NCBI GenBank assembly: GCA_052173355.1
Contig: JBQMYS010000017.1
Coordinates: 1 to 24,464, forward strand
Direction: 5' to 3'
DNA from: JABZIP01 sp052173355
GTDB lineage: Bacteria > Bacillota > Clostridia > Peptostreptococcales > Anaerovoracaceae
Length of the DNA stretch: 24,464 bases
Both the position numbers and the translations under genes were made by a program. This document shows, piece by piece, positions 14,309 through 22,341 of this stretch; the stretch's first letter is position 1, and every line of letters begins with the position of its first letter. The notes under the pieces are model-generated. The model was not told the DNA's origin, did no database searches, and saw only the letters and a program-made list of their open reading frames with translations.

Positions 14309-16133
14309 AGGCAAAGAGAAAAAATTTAAATTGGATGTAATGGCATTGGTGCTATTGATAATAACGTTTGTGATGCCGCCGCTAATGTATTTTCAGGTAA
14401 TGAATACATTTAATTTGGGGATTCAGGATTTTTTTTATCAGGAAACTTCAAATATGAGTTCAGATATTGTTGTTGTTACCATTGATGATGAAAGTATAAC
14501 GCAGCTTGGCAGATGGCCATGGAACAGGACGATGTATGCTGAATTTTTGAATAAATTGTCCGATGCAAATGTTGCGGCTATAGGTATAGATGTGATTTTT
14601 GCTGAAAATTCCAATAGTGAAAGCGATATGGAGTTTGCAAAAGCTGCTGAAAGAGCAGGGAATGTAATTATACCTATGTATGCGGATTTAAAGTTTAAAG
14701 AAAATGCCGAGGGACAAAGATCCATATATGCGGAATATGTAAATTATCCGATTAAACCGCTGGCAGATGCGTCGATACTTGCGCATATCAATGTTTTGAC
14801 TGATAAAGACGGAATATTGCGGCGTTGGATACCGCAGATATATTACTCGGAGTCGGGATCGAATGTTAAAGCCTTTCCTTGGATGATTTACGAAACATAT
14901 TGCAAAAATAGGGGAATTGAGCCTATAACTTTTGAAAGCTTACCGAGGGATAAGGATAGCATGACGGAAATATCATATTCTTCACCTATGGATATAAATG
15001 ATACGTCACTTGACGGTATAGAGCACATATCGTTTTGTAAAGTCCTGCGCGGAGAAGTACCTGCTGAATACTTCGAGGGGAAGATGGTGCTGGTAGGACC
15101 TGCAGCGATAGGGATAGCGGATGATTATTATTATACTGCTATCAGCCACAGCAAGCAGACGTATGGAATAGACGTTCATGCGAATATTATAAATCAGATT
15201 TTGAAGAACAAATTTTATAGTAGAGTAGATATGGGAATACAGGCGCTTGCCATGTTGATTTTGGGCTTATTATCTACTGCGCTTTATTGCTTTAAACGCG
15301 ACGTTCAATCTTTGATTAAGCTTTTTATAGTAACAGCGATATTTCTTGTCGCTCTTTATACGTTGAAGCACAATATGCTGATGATGAATATACTGCATTT
15401 CGCAATGCTGATATTCTTGCAGTATGTAGGTCAGCTTACGGTGGGCTACATATATGAAAAGACTGAAAAACATAAGATAAAGAAACTATTTGGGAAATAC
15501 ATGACACCTGATTTGATAGATTTAATGCTTGACGGGAAGTCGGAAACGGAAGTAAAATTAGGTGGTGAAAAAAGAGAAATAACGGTTTTATTTGTAGATA
15601 TACGAGGATTTACTACCATGTCGGAATCCGTTGAACCTGAGGAAGTAGTGCTTATATTAAATGATTATCTGACATTGTGCGCAAAATCCATATTTGATTA
15701 CGGCGGAATATTGGATAAGTATATAGGTGATGCGGCTATGGGAGTTTATAATGCTCCGTTCAATTTGGAAAATCATTGCTTGATGGCGGTAAAGTCGGCA
15801 TGGGCAATGTCATCGGGTTCTGAGGAACTCAATAAAAAATTGTTTGAAAAAACGGGACATACTATACAGTTCGGAGTTGGAATCAATACAGGATTTGCAG
15901 TTGTTGGAAATATAGGAGCGGAATTCAGAATGGACTATACCGCAATCGGTGATACTGTAAATACTGCCGCAAGAATAGAGAGCAATTCAAAAGGCGGACA
16001 GATATTGATTAGTGAAGCGGTTTATGAAAAAGTTAAAGATTACGTAGAAGTATTGGATTTGGGTACTATAAATGTAAAAGGAAAAGCAAACGGTGTAAGC
16101 ATATATCAAGTAATCGGGGTGGAGGAACAGTAA
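14301..16133 (+). CDS. CHASE2 domain class III adenylate cyclase
   Basis: This protein of up to 610 residues makes cAMP in response to an extracellular signal. A first TM (about 14-32) leads to an external CHASE2 domain (about 35-305, with IVVVTIDDESITQLGRWPWNR and AAIGIDVIFAE). Three helices follow (about 311-390), then a linker KKLFGKYMTPDLID and a cyclase domain (about 425-600). The metal-binding Asp433 (VDIRGFT) and Asp477 (GDAAM) and the transition-state Asn554 and Arg558 are all present. The adenine-selecting pair appears as Lys473 and Thr547, the Lys/Thr pattern of class IIIb adenylate cyclases. The start is uncertain: TTG 14301 overlaps the MBL gene by 8 bases, and ATG 14340 would remove 13 charged residues; neither has a good ribosome site, so coupling from upstream is likely. 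One base separates the stop from the next gene. Confidence 0.9.
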   Translation: MDKGKEKKFKLDVMALVLLIITFVMPPLMYFQVMNTFNLGIQDFFYQETSNMSSDIVVVTIDDESITQLGRWPWNRTMYAEFLNKLSDANVAAIGIDVIFAENSNSESDMEFAKAAERAGNVIIPMYADLKFKENAEGQRSIYAEYVNYPIKPLADASILAHINVLTDKDGILRRWIPQIYYSESGSNVKAFPWMIYETYCKNRGIEPITFESLPRDKDSMTEISYSSPMDINDTSLDGIEHISFCKVLRGEVPAEYFEGKMVLVGPAAIGIADDYYYTAISHSKQTYGIDVHANIINQILKNKFYSRVDMGIQALAMLILGLLSTALYCFKRDVQSLIKLFIVTAIFLVALYTLKHNMLMMNILHFAMLIFLQYVGQLTVGYIYEKTEKHKIKKLFGKYMTPDLIDLMLDGKSETEVKLGGEKREITVLFVDIRGFTTMSESVEPEEVVLILNDYLTLCAKSIFDYGGILDKYIGDAAMGVYNAPFNLENHCLMAVKSAWAMSSGSEELNKKLFEKTGHTIQFGVGINTGFAVVGNIGAEFRMDYTAIGDTVNTAARIESNSKGGQILISEAVYEKVKDYVEVLDLGTINVKGKANGVSIYQVIGVEEQ

Positions 16134-16134
16134 A

Positions 16135-17835
16135 ATGAAAAAAGCAATTTTAATTGCAGGGCTTGTAGCGGTCTTGGGAATATCAGGAGTGTTTTCGTAT
16201 GGTACTACGGATCAAGTGAACTGGTTGCAAGCAGAGAAAGCTGAATTTTTGGATGAAGGTTCGGATTTTGTAATATATACTCGTGGAGATCATGGAGAGG
16301 GAGTTTTAGATATACAGGGAAAAGACATGATTAAATACGGGCAGTATTCTCTTGTTGAAGAAAGTGAAGGATTTTTTAGGACATCGGGAAAAAATATTTT
16401 TTATGATGAAGAAAATAAGAACAGCCATCCAAAGGTGCACAATATCTTTTATAAGGGAAGCACCATTTTTCCTACAGATGAATATGAATATATGTCTGTT
16501 GTTAAAGAAGGTATGATTTTTGCTCAAAAGAATGGTAAACTCGGATTTTTGAAAAGCAACGGAAAGGTTGCCGTAGATTTTAAATATGATTATGCAGAAG
16601 ATTTTAACAAAGGCGTAGCAGTAGTAGGCCTGCTTAATAATGAAAATATAATGTATGGAGTTATAGATAAAAGCGGTAAAGTTATTGTACCGCTAAAGTA
16701 CAATTATGTTTCAAAAATGAATGAAGGATACTATCTATTTGCAAAAGAAATTGGTGGACTGCTGAAATACGGACTATTGGATATAAGCGGGAAGGAAGTT
16801 ATATCTGCAAAATATGACGGTATGTTTTTACTTGAGGGGAAAAATATGATTGTCATGCTTAAAGATGGAAGTAAGAAAAAATTTGGAATAATAGATGTTA
16901 ATGATAAAATTGTGCTGAAGATAGAGTATGATTTTATAGGTGCGTTAAGTGATGGTGCATACTTAATCGGCAAGGATAACAAATTCGGTTATGCGGATGT
17001 GAACGGTAAGGATATTGCAAAACTTAATTTTGATGCGGCTATGGATTTCAGTGAAGGTATTGCAGCCGTAGAAAAATCAGGGAAGTGGGGATATATAGAT
17101 AAAAGCGGTAAGGAAATTATCTCTTTCAAATTTGATGAAGCTTCACAGTTTAGGGATGGATATGCAATCGTTAAACTGGGCGAAAAATATGCAATAATAG
17201 ATAGAAACGGAAAATCGGTATTAAATGCGATATATGACGGCATAATACGAAAGAAAGACGGAAATTACATCTTGACGGCAGGTAATCGTTTCACGTTGAT
17301 GGATAAAGCATTACATACTGTTTTATCGGATTATGATTATATAAATTCTGCCAATAACAATTACCTTGTAAAAAAAGCGGACAAGTATGGAATAATTTGG
17401 AATAAGGCACCTAATTATCAAAATACGTCTATTATACTTTCCAAATTTGATATGGAAATTAACGGAACATTTGTGCAAAATAATGCTTATCTAATCAACG
17501 GCTCAAACTATATTCGGCTTAGAGATATGGCATTTTTTATGAAAAATACGGGAGCGAAATTCAGCGTAGATTATACGGATGAACTTAAGAGGATTGATAT
17601 AGAAAAAAATAAAGATTATCAAGGCGATAAGCTGACAACTATCAAGGAGTTCGGTGCGGGAGACAGTTTCTGCAAGTCAAATGCCGAACTTTACGTGGAC
17701 GGCAAGATATACAATCTTGACAGTTATAACATAAACGGAAACAATTATTACAAATTAAGGGATCTCGGAACGGTTTTAGGGTTCTCTGTAGATTGGAATG
17801 AGGTTAATAAACGGGTGTTGATAGAGGCAAGATAA
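16135..17835 (+). CDS. Secreted WG-repeat protein with copper-amine-oxidase-N-like stalk
   Basis: This 566-residue protein has an N-terminal signal peptide (about 1-22). Residues about 130-420 hold seven or more WG repeats, a beta-propeller-like unit with the pattern G-x-hydrophobic-D-x-x-G-K-x-hydrophobic followed by YD; examples are YGVIDKSGKVIVPLKY and WGYIDKSGKEIISFKF. Residues about 437-566 carry two strands with the NYIRLRDMAFFM and NYYKLRDLGTVLGFSVDW motifs of the copper amine oxidase N-terminal (stalk) domain, common in secreted clostridial proteins and probably used for wall or protein contact. It has no enzyme motif. GGTGGAGG precedes the ATG. Placed between the CHASE2 cyclase and the FecR protein, it is a candidate external partner of the CHASE2 domain (inference). 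Confidence 0.85.
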   Translation: MKKAILIAGLVAVLGISGVFSYGTTDQVNWLQAEKAEFLDEGSDFVIYTRGDHGEGVLDIQGKDMIKYGQYSLVEESEGFFRTSGKNIFYDEENKNSHPKVHNIFYKGSTIFPTDEYEYMSVVKEGMIFAQKNGKLGFLKSNGKVAVDFKYDYAEDFNKGVAVVGLLNNENIMYGVIDKSGKVIVPLKYNYVSKMNEGYYLFAKEIGGLLKYGLLDISGKEVISAKYDGMFLLEGKNMIVMLKDGSKKKFGIIDVNDKIVLKIEYDFIGALSDGAYLIGKDNKFGYADVNGKDIAKLNFDAAMDFSEGIAAVEKSGKWGYIDKSGKEIISFKFDEASQFRDGYAIVKLGEKYAIIDRNGKSVLNAIYDGIIRKKDGNYILTAGNRFTLMDKALHTVLSDYDYINSANNNYLVKKADKYGIIWNKAPNYQNTSIILSKFDMEINGTFVQNNAYLINGSNYIRLRDMAFFMKNTGAKFSVDYTDELKRIDIEKNKDYQGDKLTTIKEFGAGDSFCKSNAELYVDGKIYNLDSYNINGNNYYKLRDLGTVLGFSVDWNEVNKRVLIEAR

Positions 17836-17856
17836 AAGAGAGGTGTTAAATTTAAT

Positions 17857-20610
17857 ATGAAAAAAATTTCTATATTATTGGTAATTGCTATGCTGTTTTC
17901 TTTGTTTAGTACGTGCGCATTTGCAAACGATAATGTAAATATTGCAGGGACTTTGGCAAAAATAGCTGAAATCAGAGGGGATGCGAGTATAGTAAATGAT
18001 GCTGCAAAAAAAACTATGAAAGCTTTTAAAAACATGAAGCTTTCCGAAGGTGATACTGTTGTAACTACCAAAGATGCTCAAGTCAGATTGTTTTTGGAAA
18101 ACAAGATACTTGTTATAGTAGAAGGAAATTCAGAGGTAGTTGTAAGCAAAAATTCAAAAAATAAAGTAACTCAAGGCTACGAAAGGTTACTTGACCTGAA
18201 AAAGGGAAGTTTGGTAGTAATAGCAGACAAAAAACTACAAAATCAGGAAAAATTGGAAGTAAAGACACAGACCATGGTAGCAGGTGTCAGAGGAACAAGT
18301 TTTGGAATAGTTAATAAGCCCGACCATTACTATATAGAAGTATATGAAGGAGTAGTTCAGCTTGCTCCGAACAAAGAATACTATGCAAACGATTCTGCTA
18401 TCAGCAATTTAAAACCGATTCTTATAACAAAGCAACGTACAAAATTGATTAAATACGGAAATTTTGTAAACGATTATCGTTTAGAACCGAAGAAAACTCA
18501 AGAACCTTTGATATATCCGAACACACTTTTACGATTTAAAGAAGAAGAAAAGTATTACGGAAAATATATGGCAGGTCAAAAACAGGACATGGCAATAAAA
18601 CCTGATTCTGCTAAAACCATGACATCAAGGATGGGAGAAGTGCTCGGCTACAATTTCACTTTTGAGCGTGCATATGATTTTAATAAAAAAGAAAATATAG
18701 TAGCGAAAAACACCTCAACATCATCAAACCCGTCGAGCAGACCTGAACCGCAAACACCACCGTCTTTACCAAGTATCAACTACTATAACGAACTTGTGTT
18801 TGATGGAAACTACACTGCCGATGCAACTATTTCAGGTGGTATACAAACTATTAAATTAAAAATAACAAATGGTAAGATAAATGATTTGCGCATACCTACG
18901 CTTACACATATTCCAAATAATATAGGATTAGCAGCACGAGAAATTGAAAGCACTAATATAATAAGTTCAGCATTACGCCAATCGGAAGATGCGAATGTAA
19001 AGCAATTCGTTGAAGGTATAATAAAGGCTATAAATAACGGACCATTTTATGATTCGATACCGGTAGGTAACGGTCAACATTGGTACGGATATGCTAGAGG
19101 AAACGAAAGATATGACTGGCTGCGTCCTTCCGGTACTCATGTAGGACCTATGGCAGTCAAGATTTCTGTAACATCAAATAATATAACAGCCATAGAACAT
19201 AAAAATTTTGGTGATGCCGACTCTTTGAGACCGGCAAGCGGTACATATGCACCTATACGAAATGCAGTAGTACATTATCATAACACTGATTTAGTAAAAA
19301 AAGCAATATTACATGGAGCAAATGCAAGCGGACTTTCTGATTCCGAAAAAGCTACCGCAAGAGATATTTATAGCGATGTGATAAACGGTGCGACAAGTTC
19401 CGAGGAAATAAAAAAACGTCAAAAAAGCGCTATAGGATATGTGAATGCTATAGAAAATGCCATCCAAAGATCTCGATCAAATTATATTACGGTAAATTCA
19501 AGAAAACTTCTTTATTTAGCTATAAATCCGGTTGAATTTGAAAATAAAGTTTTTTACAAAAGTGCTTCTGATGATTTGAGCAATGTAAATTTACCTGCAT
19601 CATTTATAGATGACAGTACAGGTGCTGTTACACAGGGTACGGTTACACTTGCTAATTTAGCAGATGCAGGAATTGAAATCAAGGGCGATGCTTTTAGTTA
19701 TAACAGCGCTAATAACAAGTTGACGCATACAAAAAGTTTAAGTGATTATTCAGCAATGTCTAAATTTGATTTGTCATTTACCCATCCGAGCGGGTTTGAA
19801 TACGCAACAATGATACCTGTTGTTAGAGGGGTGGATACGGCAGCAGCAAAGATACCTGCAAAGAAACTTATAATTGGTAAAAATGCTAAAAACTATGAAT
19901 TTCCTTTATGGAGGAGAGGGGGAAGCGGTTCAACTATCCCAAGCTATGGCCATAATTACTTAATTAGGGAAATTCCTGATTTTATGAATTCGGGAAATTT
20001 TGATGTACTTAAGATATTAGGTGAAAACGGTGCTGAATTTGATTTGACAAAAGGATATAACAAAAATCCTGCAGGGAAAACTCAAATTGTAGTAGATAAC
20101 AATCAGATCGTCAAAAACACCCATGATTTCCCGAACTTTAAACTGTTGAACAATCCGCTTCCGCAAGAGCCTGCATATAGATTAAGTGAAGTATATGGTA
20201 ACGCTACGTTTCTTATGAACTTGATTAAATTTGGCAGGATTCAAAAAGATCTGTTTGATTTGAATTTAAAGATAGTTTTAACACAAGGCGATTTAATAGA
20301 CGAAGGCCAGTGGAATGCGGCAGATCCGTCAGGTACAGGACCGCAGGCTGTTATACCGCTTCAAATATACGAAAGAGGAAATAGTGCTCCGTATAATCAA
20401 TTCAGCAAAAGTTCCTTGCGTGAATGGGGATTTTTTACGGAAAAATATTTCGATAAACCCGTGTCTGCTGCAGATATTGAAAGATACAGGGCGGCAGGGT
20501 ATTCAGATTCGAATCCTGAAAAACTAAAATTGTATATAAGAGTCTGGAACGGAACGGGAGTTGAAGAAAAGATAGATACCAAAATAGAATTACCTGTGGT
20601 ACTTCAATAA
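17857..20610 (+). CDS. Secreted FecR-domain protein with FMN_bind-like domains
   Basis: This 917-residue exported protein starts with a signal peptide ending near ACAFA-type residues (about 23). A FecR domain follows (about 38-175) with the hallmark VRGTSFGI at 144-151. A Ser/Pro-rich linker (about 285-308) leads to a region resembling FMN_bind domains. A first copy has FDGNYTADATISGG and VKL/ITNGKI-like strands (about 314-395). A second (about 408-540) has GPMAVKISVTSNNITAIEH and ends in DVINGATSSEEI, where Asp507 and Thr513 align with the D-x-x-S/T-G-A-T flavin-attachment motif, with Asn in place of the Ser/Thr. Residues 541-917 match no domain I know. AGAGAGG lies before the ATG; it is the last gene of the cyclase operon, closed by a strong terminator. 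FecR as a plain secreted domain is unlike the sigma-factor regulator FecR of Gram-negatives. Confidence 0.75.
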   Translation: MKKISILLVIAMLFSLFSTCAFANDNVNIAGTLAKIAEIRGDASIVNDAAKKTMKAFKNMKLSEGDTVVTTKDAQVRLFLENKILVIVEGNSEVVVSKNSKNKVTQGYERLLDLKKGSLVVIADKKLQNQEKLEVKTQTMVAGVRGTSFGIVNKPDHYYIEVYEGVVQLAPNKEYYANDSAISNLKPILITKQRTKLIKYGNFVNDYRLEPKKTQEPLIYPNTLLRFKEEEKYYGKYMAGQKQDMAIKPDSAKTMTSRMGEVLGYNFTFERAYDFNKKENIVAKNTSTSSNPSSRPEPQTPPSLPSINYYNELVFDGNYTADATISGGIQTIKLKITNGKINDLRIPTLTHIPNNIGLAAREIESTNIISSALRQSEDANVKQFVEGIIKAINNGPFYDSIPVGNGQHWYGYARGNERYDWLRPSGTHVGPMAVKISVTSNNITAIEHKNFGDADSLRPASGTYAPIRNAVVHYHNTDLVKKAILHGANASGLSDSEKATARDIYSDVINGATSSEEIKKRQKSAIGYVNAIENAIQRSRSNYITVNSRKLLYLAINPVEFENKVFYKSASDDLSNVNLPASFIDDSTGAVTQGTVTLANLADAGIEIKGDAFSYNSANNKLTHTKSLSDYSAMSKFDLSFTHPSGFEYATMIPVVRGVDTAAAKIPAKKLIIGKNAKNYEFPLWRRGGSGSTIPSYGHNYLIREIPDFMNSGNFDVLKILGENGAEFDLTKGYNKNPAGKTQIVVDNNQIVKNTHDFPNFKLLNNPLPQEPAYRLSEVYGNATFLMNLIKFGRIQKDLFDLNLKIVLTQGDLIDEGQWNAADPSGTGPQAVIPLQIYERGNSAPYNQFSKSSLREWGFFTEKYFDKPVSAADIERYRAAGYSDSNPEKLKLYIRVWNGTGVEEKIDTKIELPVVLQ

Positions 20611-20666
20611 AAATTAAGAAGCTAATAGTTAAGAAATATTAGTATCTGATACAAAATCATATGCTC

Positions 20667-20699
20667 AAAAAACCGACTTTTCAGTCGGTTTTTTGTATT
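20667..20699 (+). terminator. Bidirectional intrinsic terminator
   Basis: A perfect 12-bp stem (20667-20678 and 20683-20694) with a TTTC loop has A-runs on one side and T-runs on the other, so it can stop transcription from both strands. It closes the cyclase operon and also lies just past the stop of the convergent minus-strand gene at 20726. Confidence 0.92.
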
Positions 20700-20725
20700 A
20701 AATCAGACGGTAAATTTTTATCGGT

Positions 20726-21421
20726 TTAGAATCTGTCGCTTTCGTTTATAATATTTCTTAGGAAGCCGCCGGTTAATTGCTTTTGTGTAGTTGAAGTTTT
20801 GCATGTAGGAGTAGTAATTTTTTTAGAGTTTATAGATTCATCTTCGTTGATGGAATAAGTAAACAGGATTGCGTCTTTTTTAAGTTCTATAAATGTTAAA
20901 TTGAGATTTGAAATGAAATCGAGTCTTTCGGGGGTTATAGATAATTTTAAAACTTGTCCGAATATGTTGGTTTTTACATATGAAGGCAACTCGATTTTTT
21001 CCAAAGCTATTTCAAGCAAACTTTTGAGTTTTGTAACTGAATTTATCATAGCGCCTTTTAAATCTTTGTTGTTTACACGCTCGTTGAATTTTAATTCCGC
21101 TTTGATATTACCGCCGGAAAAGGAAAGTGATTGTATTTCAAAAGTAAAAGAAACATCAATTTTACCTAGCAGTTTTTTTGGTATCGCAATTACATCAAGA
21201 GTGATATAATCATCGAAAAAATCAAAATCGTATTGCGAAACAATAGATGGTATCTTTACTGTATTCAAAAAATCTGAAAGCTTGGCTTTAAGCAGTTCGG
21301 TAGGAATGTTGAAAAGCCCGCATGCAATATCATTTTTATCCTGACTTTCCAAAAACTTATAAATAGTATCTTTTTCATTAACGATGGTTGTAAGTATTAA
21401 GTTAAGCTCTTTATTTGTCAT
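20726..21421 (-). CDS. Conserved-looking hypothetical soluble protein
   Basis: I do not recognise this 231-residue protein. It has no signal peptide or membrane segment. The pattern of alternating hydrophobic residues (DYITLDVIAIPKKLLGKID, VSFTFEIQSLSFSGG, GQVLKLSITPERLDFI) suggests a mostly beta fold with short helices, possibly an intracellular lipid- or ligand-binding shell, but that is only an impression. The C-terminal 30 residues are polar and Thr/Lys-rich. ATG 21421 is chosen because GAAAGG lies 8 bases before it; a longer reading would need TTG at 21436. It begins 29 bases after the mgtC stop and is probably co-transcribed with it. Confidence 0.65.
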   Translation of the reverse strand: MTNKELNLILTTIVNEKDTIYKFLESQDKNDIACGLFNIPTELLKAKLSDFLNTVKIPSIVSQYDFDFFDDYITLDVIAIPKKLLGKIDVSFTFEIQSLSFSGGNIKAELKFNERVNNKDLKGAMINSVTKLKSLLEIALEKIELPSYVKTNIFGQVLKLSITPERLDFISNLNLTFIELKKDAILFTYSINEDESINSKKITTPTCKTSTTQKQLTGGFLRNIINESDRF

Positions 21422-21450
21422 TTTTTTACCTTTCAAAAATCGATTGTTCC

Positions 21451-22173
21451 TTAAATTTCTTCCACAAACAGTACGGCATTATGAAGTTCTATTTGCTTCA
21501 TAAATTCTTTTGATGAAATTGAATGGGGCAATTTAAGTGTTAAGTGGAATGCAAGCCCTGAAGAAGTGATTGCAGGTGTAGAACTGATGTGTTTTTCGAG
21601 AATTTTTATGCCTTGTTCCTGAATGTCGGAGGAAAGTATTTTTAGTGATTGCAAGTCGGCAAGTTCAATATATATGTTTAAGAGCTTGGCATTACTGTAT
21701 ATTATATCTTCAACTTTAGGTAGCAATGCAAGGCTTAGAAAAATCAATATTGTTGCAAAAAAAGCGGCACTGTAAAATCCTATTCCTATGGTAAGTCCAA
21801 GGCAAGCTGATGCCCAAAGACCGGCGGCTGTAGTAAGACCTTTGATTCTATGTTTTCCTGTTGCGAATATAGTACCTGCACCTATGAAGCCCATGCCTGT
21901 GATTATTTGCGCACCGAGTCTTGCAGGATCTGCGTGCGGGGCTATTTCCATGCATATATATTGACCTGTAAGCGTGCTTAAAGTTGCAGCAACACAAATT
22001 AGAATATGAGTTCTAAATCCCGCAGGGTGACTGTTTATACCGCGTTCAAGCCCGATTATACCACCTGCGATAAATGAAATTATTAACCTGAAAAATACGG
22101 AAAGCGGATTTAAATCGTGAAGCATATACATTAGAGGGAAATGTCCGTATAAAATATCAAAAATTGTTTGCAT
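21451..22173 (-). CDS. MgtC/SapB family membrane protein
   Basis: This 240-residue protein has four or five hydrophobic helices carrying the MgtC signature: IAGGIIGLERG, HPAGFRTHILICVAATL, QIITGMGFIGAGTI and IKGLTTAAGLWASACLG. A C-terminal domain of about 75 residues (from about 165) has the ACT-like beta-alpha-beta pattern found in longer MgtC/YhiD proteins. Relatives affect magnesium adaptation, membrane potential or F-type ATPase activity; the true function in Clostridia is unknown. I place the start at 22173 because AAAGGAG lies 10 bases upstream, while the 14 extra upstream codons would overlap an extended -10 promoter. The gene is divergent from the H-NOX chemoreceptor. Confidence 0.88.
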   Translation of the reverse strand: MQTIFDILYGHFPLMYMLHDLNPLSVFFRLIISFIAGGIIGLERGINSHPAGFRTHILICVAATLSTLTGQYICMEIAPHADPARLGAQIITGMGFIGAGTIFATGKHRIKGLTTAAGLWASACLGLTIGIGFYSAAFFATILIFLSLALLPKVEDIIYSNAKLLNIYIELADLQSLKILSSDIQEQGIKILEKHISSTPAITSSGLAFHLTLKLPHSISSKEFMKQIELHNAVLFVEEI

Positions 22174-22198
22174 ATATTTTAACTCCTTTATAAAGCGT

Positions 22199-22207
22199 AT
22201 TATATCA
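22199..22207 (-). promoter_or_regulatory. Extended -10 element for mgtC operon
   Basis: On the minus strand the sequence reads TGATATAAT, a perfect extended -10 box, about 26 bases before the chosen mgtC start. The -35 region (about 22222-22227, TTTCCT) is weak, as is usual for extended -10 promoters. Transcription would start inside the upstream in-frame extension, which supports the shorter protein. Confidence 0.55.
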
Positions 22208-22285
22208 TATTCCATGCTGATAGGAAATAGCGCTTATAAATTCGATAATTGTTTATAATTTTGCTATTTGTGGGTAATAATATTT

Positions 22286-22300
22286 AATAATTAAATTATT
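22286..22300. repeat. Perfect 7-bp inverted repeat in divergent promoter region
   Basis: AATAATT and AATTATT flank a single A between mgtC and the H-NOX receptor gene. It could be an operator, but it is pure A/T and may be chance. Confidence 0.2.
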
Positions 22301-22341
22301 TTGACTTTGACTCGAAAAGATGTTGCCATAGGAGGTATTAA

